From Selaginella moellendorffii (Eukaryota > Streptophyta > Lycopodiopsida > Selaginellales > Selaginellaceae), in assembly GCF_000143415.4 (NCBI RefSeq), contig NW_003314337.1, positions 78,559 through 142,558 on the forward strand: DNA of 64,000 nt, given 5' to 3'. The notes beneath the pieces were generated by a model. That model was not told the origin of the DNA. It did no database searches and saw only the letters and a program-made list of their open reading frames with translations. The translations under genes were made by a program, and so were the position numbers. Within the stretch, counting starts at the first letter, position 1. Every line of letters starts with the position of its first letter. Below are positions 12,101-22,727 of this stretch, piece after piece.

Positions 12101-12557
12101 AGCCGTATGCTAGTACCTCAGACAAGAATAAGAATTCTGGGAATAAACAAAGTGATTAGAAATAGAGGGTGGAAGGAAGATTCCACCCTTGATGTTCACA
12201 AGCAATGGTTAACAAAGGTGGTGGTGGTTGGCGACCACTAGTAGCTTGTTCTGGTCTTAGGCCCTTTATTCCTCTTCTTGGTGGGTACAACTAGTAGCAA
12301 CATGCAAAACTTGCTCCTAGTGGAATAGGTAGTGTGGGTCATTGCTTCCATTATGGAGAGTCAAGATGCTCTATTTCGTTAAAGTGGGATTTATTCAGTA
12401 AAATGGGATTAGGTACAAATTTTCAAGTATTTGAAAATGACGTGAAATTATATGTTTTTTGTCCAGGGGCTAGACATATCTGGGGCATGGTGACTAGCGC
12501 GGTGACTTTGTGTCCAGACTGAGTCCATCTGGTTGTATAACAAATCTCATTGTCAAG
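12101..12557. other. Unassigned degenerate sequence
   Basis: This is probably still decayed retroelement. A short open frame at 12334-12522 resembles nothing I recognise with confidence, and no RNA gene or promoter is evident. Confidence 0.3.
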
Positions 12558-12613
12558 GTGAACAAGCCGAATCTGAAGCTAAAGAAGAGCGATGGCATGC
12601 GCGCACACACTAT
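12558..12613 (+). pseudogene. Isolated copy of the DUF7869-gene last exon plus palindrome
   Basis: An acceptor-like 'tcaag' is followed by a short Glu/Ser-rich reading frame closely resembling the last exon of the minus-strand DUF7869 gene (13911-13945). A decayed 22-bp palindrome copy starts at 12592, at the same relative position. A further minus-strand copy lies at about 13756-13840. The terminal module therefore exists at least three times. Confidence 0.45.
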
Positions 12614-12907
12614 TTGTTTGTTCATTGAGCGTGTGGTGAGCTTTCCAAGATGAACGTCATTCTTATTAGCCAGACATATAACTTAATGGTGAGAACATTT
12701 AGATATTATTCAATGTTATCTTTTTCTAACGAATCTAATTATGAAGGTGTAGCAAGAGGCATTGCTAGTCTGGAGAAGTCATTTAACTCATTTGACCCTT
12801 AGTGTATTTTCGTGAAACTAAATAACATTCATATTATTAAGGAATTTCTCTAGTACCTTTTTTTTACGACATAGAGGCTTGCATTTCTTTCAAAGGTGAT
12901 TTAGTAA

Positions 12908-13018
12908 AAGGCCTGAGGGCACATGCCATTCTATTTCTCAGACCGGTATTAAGATATACTAGTGCAAAGGGAAAAAGGTATTTGGTGATCAAGTAAATGG
13001 CATGAGGGCACACTCCAT
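12908..13018. repeat. Two weak palindrome copies
   Basis: Decayed members of the 22-bp palindrome family lie at 12908-12929 and 12997-13018, each with about 7 of 11 base pairs preserved. The second lies just beyond the stop codon of the minus-strand exons at 13026. Confidence 0.55.
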
Positions 13019-13025
13019 TATAAGC

Positions 13026-13282
13026 TTAAGCGCTAGTGGACACCTCCTTTTTGGTACTCTCAGCGGTACTATCATCCTTCTCCGGGTCAGTTTTTTTGCT
13101 TTGGATTGTTGTCTCTGATGTTACTGGGGCATTCTCGATAGTTGTTAATGTTGCCGTTTGTTCAGAAAAATGATCACCTGGAGTATAGTAGGGGAGTTTG
13201 GAAGACTTATATATTCTACATCTTCACCTATCTCCTTCTTCGTCTCCTTTTCTGCCTCACTTACAGATTTTGTGCTTGCCAT
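13026..13282 (-). CDS. Two short terminal exons of an unidentified gene
   Basis: On the minus strand, a frame starting at or before ATG 13282 runs to 13228. It joins across a 50-nt GT-AG intron (13178-13227, phase 1) to a second exon, 13026-13177, ending in TAA. The encoded tail is Ser/Thr/Glu/Lys-rich and low in complexity, so no function can be given. A weak palindrome follows the stop within about 10 bp, as for the neighbouring DUF7869 gene. It may be the 3' end of another gene of the same element. Upstream exons were not identified. Confidence 0.35.
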
Positions 13283-13595
13283 GAGAACGCTCTTCACCCT
13301 AAAATATGGAGTTCGTTGTGTTATAAAAGGAAACCAACACACACGCTGCAAGGGAATGATGGTACATAAAGCACGTAAGCCCACAATATGGGTTTATGTG
13401 CCATTAATATGGGCCACACGCCATATTATTAGATTTATGCACGTGTGATTGGTAAATGCATATGTCACATCATCTTTGTTTTACTTCACACACTATATCA
13501 GGCCTAATGAACCATATCACATGTGCGCACATGCTATATATATGGAGAAGTATTATGCAAGGATAGAAAAATTCAATGCATGATTGTGGAGAGCA

Positions 13596-13617
13596 ATGGC
13601 ATGAAGCCACATGCTAA
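13596..13617. repeat. Palindrome copy (decayed)
   Basis: Begins ATGGCATGAAGCCACATG; the right arm end is mutated. It lies in the spacer between the small exons at 13.0-13.3 kb and the DUF7869 gene. Confidence 0.5.
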
Positions 13618-13755
13618 ATAACATTTTAGAGAAAGAATTAAAATAGAAACATGCAAACAATACTGAGTGGACCAAGACTTAGAAGTGCACAATTGAATGA
13701 GGTATTTCTAATAAATATTTCACTCACCTCATATAGGAATGGCTACCACTCTCAA

Positions 13756-13777
13756 ATGGCGTATCGCCTCATGCCAT
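13756..13777. repeat. Palindrome copy
   Basis: Intact outer arms with a mutated centre; 7 of 11 pairs hold. It adjoins a second decayed copy of the last-exon module on the minus strand (to about 13840). Confidence 0.6.
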
Positions 13778-13889
13778 CACCTCGCAATTTGTTATAACAA
13801 TCCGATGAATTCATATTCGGCTTGTTCAAGTAAGATTTGCTAGAACAACTAAGAATTTATACTTGTTATTTGTATCATCTCACCTAGGA

Positions 13890-13911
13890 ATGGCGTAAGG
13901 CCACATGCCAT
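13890..13911. repeat. Palindrome copy overlapping a stop codon
   Basis: 8 of 11 pairs hold. Its last base is the first T of 'TCA', the reverse complement of the DUF7869 gene's TGA stop (13911-13913), so the palindrome begins inside the stop codon. Confidence 0.7.
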
Positions 13912-16437
13912 CACGCCTCCTCTGATTCAGATTCAGATTGTTCACCTTGAAATAAAATACATTAGAAACTTAGTAAAGGAATATTAATGAATCTCACCTT
14001 GAACCCGGGTTATGAATGCTCTTGCTGCATCTCTTGCATGGTCTGGCAAGGTGATGGTGGCACTCTGCTTCCGCATCCAACCATGCACAACATTATCCAC
14101 CGATATGCTCATGCTGGGATCCCTTGGATTCAGCACCCATCTCTTTTCTAGGCAATCCTTCGTATATTCGGAACTTGGCTTGAACCACTCCACAGTTACA
14201 TTGAAGGAGTTAGTTTCTGCGTCCTCCTCTGCATCAGTGATGCAGCACCCCACCCATATCATTTGTTTTTTATTACTGGGTTTGACAAGCACGACCATTC
14301 CTTTGCAGACCTGTACTGGATTGAATGCTGAATCCGGCTTCTTGTTCCTCGGCCCACAATAGTGATCCTTAACATCGTTATCTGTTACTACATTTCCAGA
14401 GGACATTGTTCCACTACTATCTGGTGCTCTGGGTTCTGGCCAAAAGGACTCTTCCAATTCTTCATATACAACCGGCCCATTTTGGATAGCAGATATAATC
14501 TTCTCCTAGTATTCGAGCAAAGGCTTGCACCTCTTAAAATAGAATTCTCCATCAAACACCAACCCCCTCTTCCAGAAGGCAATATGCTGTCTAATCCCGG
14601 CCACTATACTTTCCTGGTCTTTGAGTCCATCCGGGTGCATCGGCCGTGGGGAACCCTGAGGAATCATAGGTTCCCCAGTTATGGGATCTCTCTTGAAGAG
14701 TTCAATGCCATCCACTGGCAGCCATACTGTGTCCCATTCTCTCATCTTGTACCTCATCACTGGAACACCGTCACGCATGCTGAAATGAAACTGAAGAGGC
14801 TTGGAGTGGCCAATCAGTGTTTCGGATCCATCCCTGATGTAGCCTCTTACAAACCCCTTAAAGTCTGGAACCTCTGTCACAAGTGCAGCTTCAACAGTGC
14901 CTTTGATGCAATTTTGGAATTCATCGTAGAGTTGTGGGAGGGTGAGGACATTGGATCGCCGGAGGGACTCTGCCAGGTGACTGAACATGGCATCGACGTC
15001 TTCATGAGTGTGCCCAACCATGAGAAAGCCAAGTGTAACTGTTTCAAATATGCCTTTGGCAACAAGCATCGCCAAGTACGCAAAGACGTACATGTTTTTG
15101 TTCTCACTGCCAGCATTGTCTGTTTGGAGCAGAAGATGGGGTGGAAGGCCACATCGGCCGCAAGAAGTTCCTTGAGATTCTGCTTCGTTTGGATGAGGCT
15201 GTGCATTCACCGGGCGACCAGCCTCGTCGGAATGGCATGAGGCCTCACGTGATAACCCTACAATCTGACGGCCAACATATTCACGATACTGCAAGCCTTT
15301 GCTCCTCCTCCAGCTGAACCTTGTATGGGGTTCGATCGACAAGGGCCTTATGCAAGGGTTGGCCGTTCAGCTCAGTCTGCGCACTTTGTAGAGACCTTAA
15401 GTGTTTTGCTAGGACGCAATCATCATGTTTGCACCCCCGCCACCCCATAGAGGTACAAAGAAGTTCCCATAGTTCTGGGCACCATGCTCATGAGCGATTA
15501 TGCCAAACAGAGACACAGGCAGCTGCATGGATGAAGAGATTGCCTTGGGGGCAGGATTGAGTCGAGGTAAGCACGTCTTTTTCTGGTCCATTTTGTCGTG
15601 GATGATGCAGAGGTAAGAGTCAGGTCTCTCCATGGAGAGAATCCTGTTATGATAATATGCAGTCCTGCAGCTTCTCTGCTCGATGTTGTGGTCGAGCCGC
15701 CTTCTAACCCTGTGAGTACCGTCGTTTCCATGGACTGCCTGTTGAACCCTTTGTTCCTCAAACTCAGTTTTGATTTTGTAGAATGTGGTTCGAGGGACTC
15801 TATAAATGATTCTCCATGCCTTCATGCAGACCAAACCCCTCTGGAAGACCATGCCCCCCACCTGATGTTTTGAAGCATCAACAGATGACTGTAATGCCTC
15901 ATACACAAAATTGCGAGCTGCCTTCCAGGACAATGTCTTGTATCTTGCTCTCTCCTCTTCAATAGCATCCCAATCAGCATGTTGACAGCACCTCCTCTTG
16001 CAACAAGCAACTGTCGAGACCATTCAAACCTCCATCGCCATTTTCTGCCTTTTCGGTTCGTTGCTCAGATCCCTTTGGCTGCGCTTTAGGAAGGTGTACT
16101 TTCTTTTCCCATGAAGAGATGTTCTGTCATCAGTTGTAGTGGTGTTTGATTGTGAATCTTTCACATTCTCAAACACTAAGTGCCTCAATTTCCACCGCAC
16201 AATGCTTCCAATAGGCAGACTGTTTTCTTTTGTGTCAACAACCTCTAAAATCGCAACTCCAATATCATCCCAGCCCAATTCTTGATTAGAAACCACATCT
16301 CTTGGATCGACAACTGTGGCTAAGCCCTCAGCTACCACCTCCCCCTCGGGGTTGTTTAGAAACACCTTTGCCTGAATCCATGTAGCATGGTTCTTAAGAT
16401 CTACAGAGGGAACATGCATCGCACTTGTGGAGGCCAT
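13911..16437 (-). pseudogene. DUF7869-domain gene, DDE-transposase-like (lesions)
   Basis: A minus-strand reading frame starts at ATG 16437 and is followed in one frame across several blocks. 16437-16027 is an N-terminal region of unknown fold. 16023-15412 contains 'IIHDKMDQKKTCLP'. 15342-14509 contains 'LLLQTDNAGSENKN' and 'GFLMVGHTHEDVDAMF'. 14505-13998 is a C-terminal domain. A 52-nt GT-AG intron (13946-13997) precedes a 12-codon acidic last exon. The D..Q, TDN and HEDVD motifs are characteristic of DUF7869 proteins and look like a DDE/D triad; a transposase-like role is inferred. Lesions are TGA at 16026-16024, TAG at 14508-14506 and a frame disruption between 15411 and about 15250. The gene is probably decayed unless unrecognised introns remove these. 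Three palindromes precede its ATG. Confidence 0.7.
15232..15253. repeat. Palindrome copy inside the DUF7869 reading frame
   Basis: ATGGCATGAGGCCTCACG with 8 of 11 pairs kept. It lies in the region where the DUF7869 frame is disrupted, between the DKMDQ and TDN motifs. It may mark an unrecognised intron or an insertion into coding sequence. Confidence 0.65.
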
Positions 16438-16519
16438 TCTGAAAGTGCAGAAAAGAAGTTAAGACCATACAAAAAATGATTGGAGAATGGCCTAAATCAT
16501 AACATACCAAACAACCTCA

Positions 16520-16541
16520 ATAGCATGAGGCCACATGCCAT
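16520..16541. repeat. Palindrome copy upstream of DUF7869 gene
   Basis: 9 of 11 pairs kept. It starts about 83 bp upstream of the minus-strand ATG at 16437, in the presumed promoter or 5' UTR. Confidence 0.75.
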
Positions 16542-16589
16542 TAGTCAAACATGCTATTGACACCCACGTGAAATTTCACATTCACAAAA

Positions 16590-16611
16590 TTGGCATGAGG
16601 CCTCATGCCAT
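16590..16611. repeat. Near-perfect palindrome upstream of DUF7869 gene
   Basis: The inner 20 bp, TGGCATGAGGCCTCATGCCA (16591-16610), form a perfect palindrome; only the outermost pair is broken. I take this as the family consensus. It is about 153 bp upstream of the ATG. Confidence 0.9.
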
Positions 16612-16687
16612 CTTGATATACACACAGCTGCAGGCAAGTAAAAACATACATGACAATACGCTAGCCATGAAATTGAAAGGGCCCAAG

Positions 16688-16709
16688 ATGGCATGTGGCC
16701 TCATGCCAT
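16688..16709. repeat. Palindrome copy upstream of DUF7869 gene
   Basis: 10 of 11 pairs kept; only pair 9-14 (T-T) is broken. It is the third copy in a 190-bp cluster upstream of the gene. Confidence 0.85.
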
Positions 16710-17299
16710 TTCTAAATGTGGTCCTAAGCCATTCCATGGTGAACATACCAGGAAGCACAAGTGCCAAATATCAAGAGGAAGCGGTAGCCACACCAAAGAT
16801 AGTGCCGCTTGCAACACCGCAACTACTCGTAGCGCCGTTCGCAACACTGCAACTGCTCGTAGCGCCGCTCGCACAAACTGCCACTCGCATAAACTGCTGC
16901 TCGCAATGGCGCTCGCAATGCCGCAACCGCTCGTAGACGCATAAACCACAGCTCACAACGCCGCTTACACAAGCAGCGCTCACTGCGCTCAGCGGAACCA
17001 AGAACACGGCGCACAAAAATGATAGACCTAGGAATGAGTTCGAGAATTCAAAAATAACACACGCTTGAACGTCACATCAAATCCTCTGACAAACCAAATC
17101 TTATGATTCCTCTGACAAATTTCAAACTGAGTAGCTTCTAGACTTTGCTGTCGGAGGTTGAACTTTGTCACACCATGTCTTTGCCTCGATCCAGCTGTGC
17201 CATGTCAGTGATTCGAACTTTGCCATGCCATGTCAGCGATCCGCGCCAAGATTATTCGCCGTGTAAAGGAATAATTATGCTATGTGTGTACGTCCATTT

Positions 17300-17324
17300 A
17301 TGGCAATATAAGGCCACATGCCAT
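17300..17324. repeat. Palindrome copy with 3-bp insertion
   Basis: ATGGCA..GGCCACATGCCAT with three extra bases in the left arm. It lies in the segment unique to the first duplication copy. Confidence 0.55.
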
Positions 17325-17727
17325 TCAAAGAATAATGCTAGTCGAGCATTTTTTGGTGCATTTTTGGGTTCAAAATTGCATGAGCCCACACGCTATAAAG
17401 TTTACCTGTACCAAAAATAGAAACAGCTTTATTTACTTGGGAATTTAAGTGGTTGAGGTATTTTTAAACTTACAAACAGATGCCCTACTTACATTCCTTT
17501 GGTTGCTTAAAATTCAAAAATATTATAAACCTTTTTTTTTGCATTTTCAATGTTTTCAATTATGGTTTTTGATTTTCGCAGGACCAGCTTAGTAATCTAT
17601 TTGCATCCCGTCATGTTTATAGCTAGCTTTCGTTTGTCCCCTTTGCTAGCTTGAGATACATTTGCTTGGCATCTGCCTCTTACAGCATTTGCCCAGAAAG
17701 GGCATCTTTCTTCACGCAGCATTTGCC

Positions 17728-17750
17728 ACATGTTTAGGGTTTAGGGTTTA
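17728..17750 (+). repeat. Short interstitial telomere-type repeat
   Basis: About three units of TTTAGGG ('tttagggtttagggtttag'). The same motif recurs at about 18596-18615 in the second duplication copy. It is too short to be a telomere. Confidence 0.7.
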
Positions 17751-18224
17751 GCAATTCAGTAGCTTGATAAACATGCAAATACAGAACTTGATGCAAAATC
17801 CTTTGATATGTCACAATGCCCCTAGGACCATAAACACATTTCAATAGAGAGGGTCCTTTCATTTCATAACTCCTTACGTAGATCTGGGTGAAACCAGAGT
17901 TAGTGAAGTTGGTTTCTTGTGATCCCACATCTGATTGTGATGTCCCTTTGCAGTGTCGATGGAAAGGTCAATGCACACCAAACTGTAAAATCTTGGAGCA
18001 AAATAACAGTCGGATCTATGGCAAATGCCCCTGAAACATTGTAAGGCTCGTGTGGTTTCATGTGGTGTCCGATCGAGATGCTTCTTTGCAAGGTCATCAA
18101 GAAAGACATTGTATACCATTCTGTAAAATCTAGTTGCAATCTAACGGTTGGATCTCCAGAAAACTCAAAAAAATCTCTCGCGTGTCAAAATATTCTAGGA
18201 ATATACTCCTATGTGCCTCTGAAA

Positions 18225-18246
18225 ATGGCATGCGGCCCCATGCCAT
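18225..18246. repeat. Palindrome copy in duplication unit 1
   Basis: 10 of 11 pairs kept; pair 9-14 is C-C. Confidence 0.85.
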
Positions 18247-19076
18247 TCAAGAGATAACGCCAGATGACGCCGAGCATTTTTTGGTGCATTTTTTGGGATC
18301 AAAATTGCATGAGCCCACACGCTTGAACGTCACATGAAATCCTCTGACAAACCAGATCTTATAATTCCTCTGACAAATTTCAAACTGAGTAGCTTCTAGA
18401 CTTTGCTGTCGGACGTTGAACTTTGTCACATCATGTCCTTGCCTCGATCCAGCTGTGCCATGTCAGTGATTCGAACTTTGCCATGCCATGTCAGCGATCC
18501 GTGCCAAGATTATTCGCCGTGTAACTGCTCGGCATCTGCCTCTTATAGCATTTGCCCAGAAAGGGCATCTTTCTTCACGCAGCATTTGCCACATGTTTAG
18601 GGTTTAGGGTTTAGCAATTCAGTAGCTTGATAAACATGCAAATACAGAACTTGATGCAAAATCCTTTGATATGGCAGGACCATAAACACATTTCAATAGA
18701 GAGGGTCCTTTCATTTCATAACTCCTTACGTAGATCTTGGTGAAACCAGAGTTAGTGAAGTTGGTTTCTTATGATCCCGCATCTGATTGTGATGTCCCTT
18801 TGTATTGTCGATGGAAAGGTCAATGCACACCAAACTGTAAAATCTTGGAGCAAAATAACAGTCAGATCTATGGCAAATGCCCCTGAAAGATTGTAAGGCT
18901 CGTGTGGTCTCATGTGGTGTCCGATTGAGATGCTTCTTTGCAGGGTCATCAAGAAGGACATTGTATACCATTCTATAAAATCTAGTTGCGATCTAACGGT
19001 TGGATCTCCAGGAAACTCAAAACAATGTCGCGCGTGTCAGAATATTCTAGGAATATACTCCTATGTGCTCCTGAAA

Positions 19077-19098
19077 ATGGCATGCGGCCCCACGCCAT
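19077..19098. repeat. Palindrome copy in duplication unit 2
   Basis: 9 of 11 pairs kept. It differs from its duplicate at 18225 by one transition in the right arm, showing decay after duplication. It is about 105 bp upstream of the first recognisable coding sequence of the plus-strand gene. Confidence 0.85.
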
Positions 19099-19660
19099 TC
19101 AAGAGATAACGCCAGATGATGCCGAGCATTTTTTGGTGCATTTTTTGGGATCAAAATTGCATGAGCCCACACGCTTGAACGTCACATCAAATCCTCTGAC
19201 AATTTATTTAGCTGAACATCTGGCATTTTTGGAAATACAAGATGCTTTGGAATATCCAATCATGCATGGTATAAATATAGCGAGGGTATTAAATGATATC
19301 CCTGAACGCACAAATAGGAAAGTGTTGGACGATCAGAACATCCGGTTCTATGCCGTCTCCGGGCAGCATTCTAGCTTGGCGATGCAAGAGATAGTTGTGG
19401 ATATTATGGTGGGCGAGGAGGTGAAGAAAGTCTTCAAGACAAGAGTTGTCCGCCTGATAAAAGGCAACTCGCCCCTCCGATCTATCATATACATCTCCCA
19501 CGCGCAGAATGTCAAGCAAGAAACGTGCTACAAATCGGGTCTGCACGAGACATTGGCACGAACACGGAAGCTCTGGGTTCAACTGAAGAAGCCACAAAAA
19601 CCAGGACAAGGACGTGCACTAGCAACTAGTGCCTGGCAGGTAAGCCTCGTTGCATGTGGC

Positions 19661-19682
19661 ATAGCATGTGGCCTCACGCCAT
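19661..19682. repeat. Palindrome copy within an intron
   Basis: 8 of 11 pairs kept. It lies inside the 54-nt phase-0 intron 19640-19693 (GTAAG..GCAG). The intron length is a multiple of three without a stop, so it can also be read through. Confidence 0.8.
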
Positions 19683-21156
19683 TTCCATTGCAGGAATTCT
19701 CGAGTCTTCTCTCGAAAACACTGGGGGTCAATGACACACTCAGCATCCATAACATTCTACTCGCGACAAAAGCTGTTTTTGACAAATGGGTAGATGTGCT
19801 GAGGACGTACCATGATAGGGAGTTGCTAAACTCAATGGGTGTGGAGGACGGCCGGAAGCCCAATGATTTGAAGCTCAACACCTTGCGTTTCTCGTGGTCT
19901 CTAGACGACGACGACCTTCTGACAGTGGCTAATGCTCTTCTACGTGGTGAGGTAGTCTTCAACAAGACCAAAATGACTCCCGGCCATATTGTGACATACG
20001 AGGACTTGTGCACGACTCTGAGAGCTTGTGCGCTATTGAAGGATTGAATCTTCGAGCAAGTGGCCGTGGAGAGGGTGAGCATCGACACCACGCAAGAGAT
20101 GATGGAAGAGCTGGAGTTGTCAAATGAAGACATCGACGAGTACGTGAAGGGGGCCCCCAAGTTCATCGATCTGCTGCGGGATTCCACGAAACGTAAAGCT
20201 GAGAAGTTGGATCAGTATCCAAATTTCATTAAGAGGGATGTCGACCGCCGGCTTCAGAAACAGCTCGACCCCGCAGCAGAGGCCTATCGAGAACCTTACC
20301 GGGTATACGTGAATTCGGATGAGGATCAATGGTGAAGGAGCATCGTTTCCCGCGGAGATGAGCAGGTCAAGAACATCTTTTGTGTGATGGACTTCACAAA
20401 CGAGATCACTCATGCAGACGAAGTCAGCTCCATCATTGACTTAATGGTGGGACTTGCGGAGGTGGAATCTTCAGTCCACTATATGATCTACGACTCCGAA
20501 TCCTATCACAAGTTCTGGAAGGCCTTGAACGAGGTGAAGGCTCGGTTGAAAGGCAAGGAGATGCGGGAGATCCATGGGATAATGGCTAAGAAGAAGATAC
20601 CGACGAATGTCCGCATCTTCACACTCGCCCTTGTTATTGGTCCTGCAATAGAGTGGGACTGGAGTGACTTCCCAGCTTCGTTTGCCAAGGCCGATCGAAT
20701 TGATCTGAGGGAGGTCAATTTACCCGTGCCTGAGGAACTGAAGACGGCTATAGAGCTTTCGAATCCTGAGAAAGCTCCAGGTGCAGCATGGGAAATGCTC
20801 AGCTGGGTCTTCAACGCAATAGCGGGTGGGTCACTTGCTTCCGACTCCAAGGGCAAATGCGTTGTCGAGTACAACTGCGGTGGACTATTCTTTCGAGCCG
20901 CACTACTCAAGGGTGTCCCGTGTGTTGCGGTGACAAACTCCATTGAAGAGGTGACTTCAATGGAGCATATAATTATAGTTGCCAAAGAAAAACAGTATCT
21001 TCTCTGCGAACCTGGTGAGTACGCACTTTAAGTTTAAATGTTATCTCACAAGCTCTGTATGCAGGAGCATGGCCACCCCCAGATGCTGAAACGGCGTTAA
21101 CAGCTACTGTTGAAGATACCCATGTTGGGCCGAGCTCACAACCTGCACAAGGTAAG

Positions 21157-21178
21157 GTCACGTGAGGCCTCACGCCAT
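21157..21178. repeat. Palindrome copy making up most of a 38-nt intron
   Basis: The central 14 bp CGTGAGGCCTCACG are a perfect palindrome with the A-T to G-C pair change at pair 6-17. The intron (21152-21189) is only 38 nt, so the palindrome fills over half of it. Confidence 0.8.
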
Positions 21179-21297
21179 TTTGATTATAGATCATTGTGAA
21201 TATTCAGACACGAGGACTGAAAAGCGCACTGGTGGCGCGTCGAAGAAGGACAAACACACAAGCAATAGGAAAAAAGGAGGTACAAATTATATTTGCA

Positions 21298-21319
21298 ATG
21301 GCGTGTGGTCTCATGCCAT
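21298..21319. repeat. Palindrome copy within an intron
   Basis: 8 of 11 pairs kept; inside the 49-nt phase-1 intron 21280-21328. Confidence 0.8.
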
Positions 21320-21488
21320 TCCTTGCAGGAGACACTTCTTCAAAGGCAAAACAGGCAAGCACTAGCCAAGCTCAAACTGACAGTGGTCATAAAAAGCGAA
21401 AGCACGTTGGACAGTCGTCAGGATCAGAGGCGTTTGATTCAAAAAGGAAGAAGGGCAACGAAAAGATGATAGGTAATGCCTCGCGGTT

Positions 21489-21510
21489 ATGGCGTGTGTG
21501 ATCATGCCAT
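21489..21510. repeat. Palindrome copy within an intron
   Basis: 7 of 11 pairs kept, with intact outer arms; inside the 47-nt phase-1 intron 21473-21519. Confidence 0.75.
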
Positions 21511-22128
21511 TCATTGCAGATCAAGGGCTGAGTGAAAGTAGCCAGTCACCACCTCCTGACTCAGATTCCTATGGCGGACTCCCCTTCCCCAATCTCAATG
21601 GAGAGGTACAATGGAGGAGGGATGCTTTTCAAGTCAGGGCCACGTTTTTCTCATCTCGTCGTCTTCAAAGGGTGCAAGAACGTGCAGAAACCATGTTAAG
21701 ACAGTCGGGTGAGGATACGGTCCTAGGTCACGCACTAAAACAGGCTATGGATGTCTTGTATTTTGAGATGGAGACTCGGCCAGATGATTTTCCCAAGATG
21801 GTCCTGGAAGAACAAGCCATCCAGCCTGAGCAGCCTATGGAAGAAATGCAGGAGGGGGATGAGGAGCCAGAGAAAGATAATGAGCAAGAAGAGCAGAAGG
21901 ACGAAGAGGAGGACAAAGAAGAGGAGGACGAAGAAGAGGAGGACGAAGAGGACTTGGATGGTCCTCACAATGGTGACGATCACAATAATGACGACAATGA
22001 TGATGACGACGATGGCCAGCCTGAGGTGGCCAAAGAGCAGCAGAGGAAGGTCATACAAGACAAACCATCAGGTAAATAATAGTACATCCATTCCTAACCT
22101 TTTACCATTTCTAACATTGTTCATGTAG

Positions 22129-22143
22129 GTCGCAGAGCAAATG
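22129..22143 (+). other. 15-nt microexon
   Basis: Between introns 22072-22128 and 22144-22192 the frame is kept by a 15-nt exon flanked by AG and GT. It matches a phase-1 junction on both sides, like most introns of this gene. The assignment rests on splice-site consensus and frame only. Confidence 0.5.
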
Positions 22144-22727
22144 GTAAGTAGAGATTATTCAGTTGAATTAAGATACAAACTCTAGCCTTTAGTGTCGAGG
22201 AAGGATAGTGCCAAGCAAGGGTCGAAACGTATGTCCAATCCTTTAGAATCAGCAATGCGCCCAAGTGATATCGGTCCTAGTTCCTCAATAGCAGTTGATG
22301 GTAAATACAGTATAGTCGATTCAATGTGCTAATGAGTTTGTTTTTAGTAGCCAATAGGGAGGATACCATCTCAATCGAAGGGAGATATTTGGACATGTAT
22401 ATAGATCCGCCAGTGGACTCTACTTGCCTGCAAGAGTCATCAGAGCTGGTGGAGGCTACTATCCATATCAACGCCAAGCAAGCTGACCATGCTCCACTTG
22501 ATGCTGCCCATACCACTGAGTCAATCTTGTCCACGTATCCAACTGACGGTGACCAGGCGCCATTGGACCCACATGAGGCCGCCCCAGCCGCCGAGCCGGT
22601 CGTATCCTCATTTCCAACGGACTCAACGTGTGCCCAATCATCTGACTACGCGCCATTGGAACCTCCCTACACCGCCCCTGCTGCCTGTTCGGTCATGTCC
22701 ACTTTGCCAACGGAGGCACCAGCTGAA

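Larger units (their letters stand above)
17041..19199. repeat. Tandem duplication between the divergent genes
   Basis: Two direct copies run from about 17050 to 18310 and from about 18315 to 19170, with a third partial start at 19165-19199 ('cacacgcttgaacgtcaca'). They are nearly identical over long stretches, such as 17690-18330 against 18560-19170. Copy 1 has about 400 extra bases (about 17262-17665), including a palindrome variant at 17300-17324. Each copy contains a palindrome (18225, 19077) near its right end. The duplication runs directly into coding sequence of the plus-strand gene at 19204. Confidence 0.85.
16438..19203. other. Intergenic region between the two divergent genes
   Basis: This spacer of about 2.8 kb holds five or six palindrome copies, a tandem duplication (17041-19199) and two short runs of plant-type telomere repeat. 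No credible gene is seen. Open frames here come from palindromes and duplicated sequence. Confidence 0.6.

Noticed and set aside
14362-15240. 292-codon plus-strand ORF
   Set aside because: It is the antisense shadow of the DUF7869 gene, whose conserved motifs are on the minus strand.
16535-17016. Overlapping ORFs with repeated peptides such as 'MACGLMPF' or 'MRPHAI'
   Set aside because: These peptides are translations of the palindrome itself and recur wherever it occurs. They do not indicate a protein family.
17728-17750. Telomere or telomere-fusion site (TTTAGGG units)
   Set aside because: There are only about three units per copy, inside a duplicated intergenic segment. No array is present.
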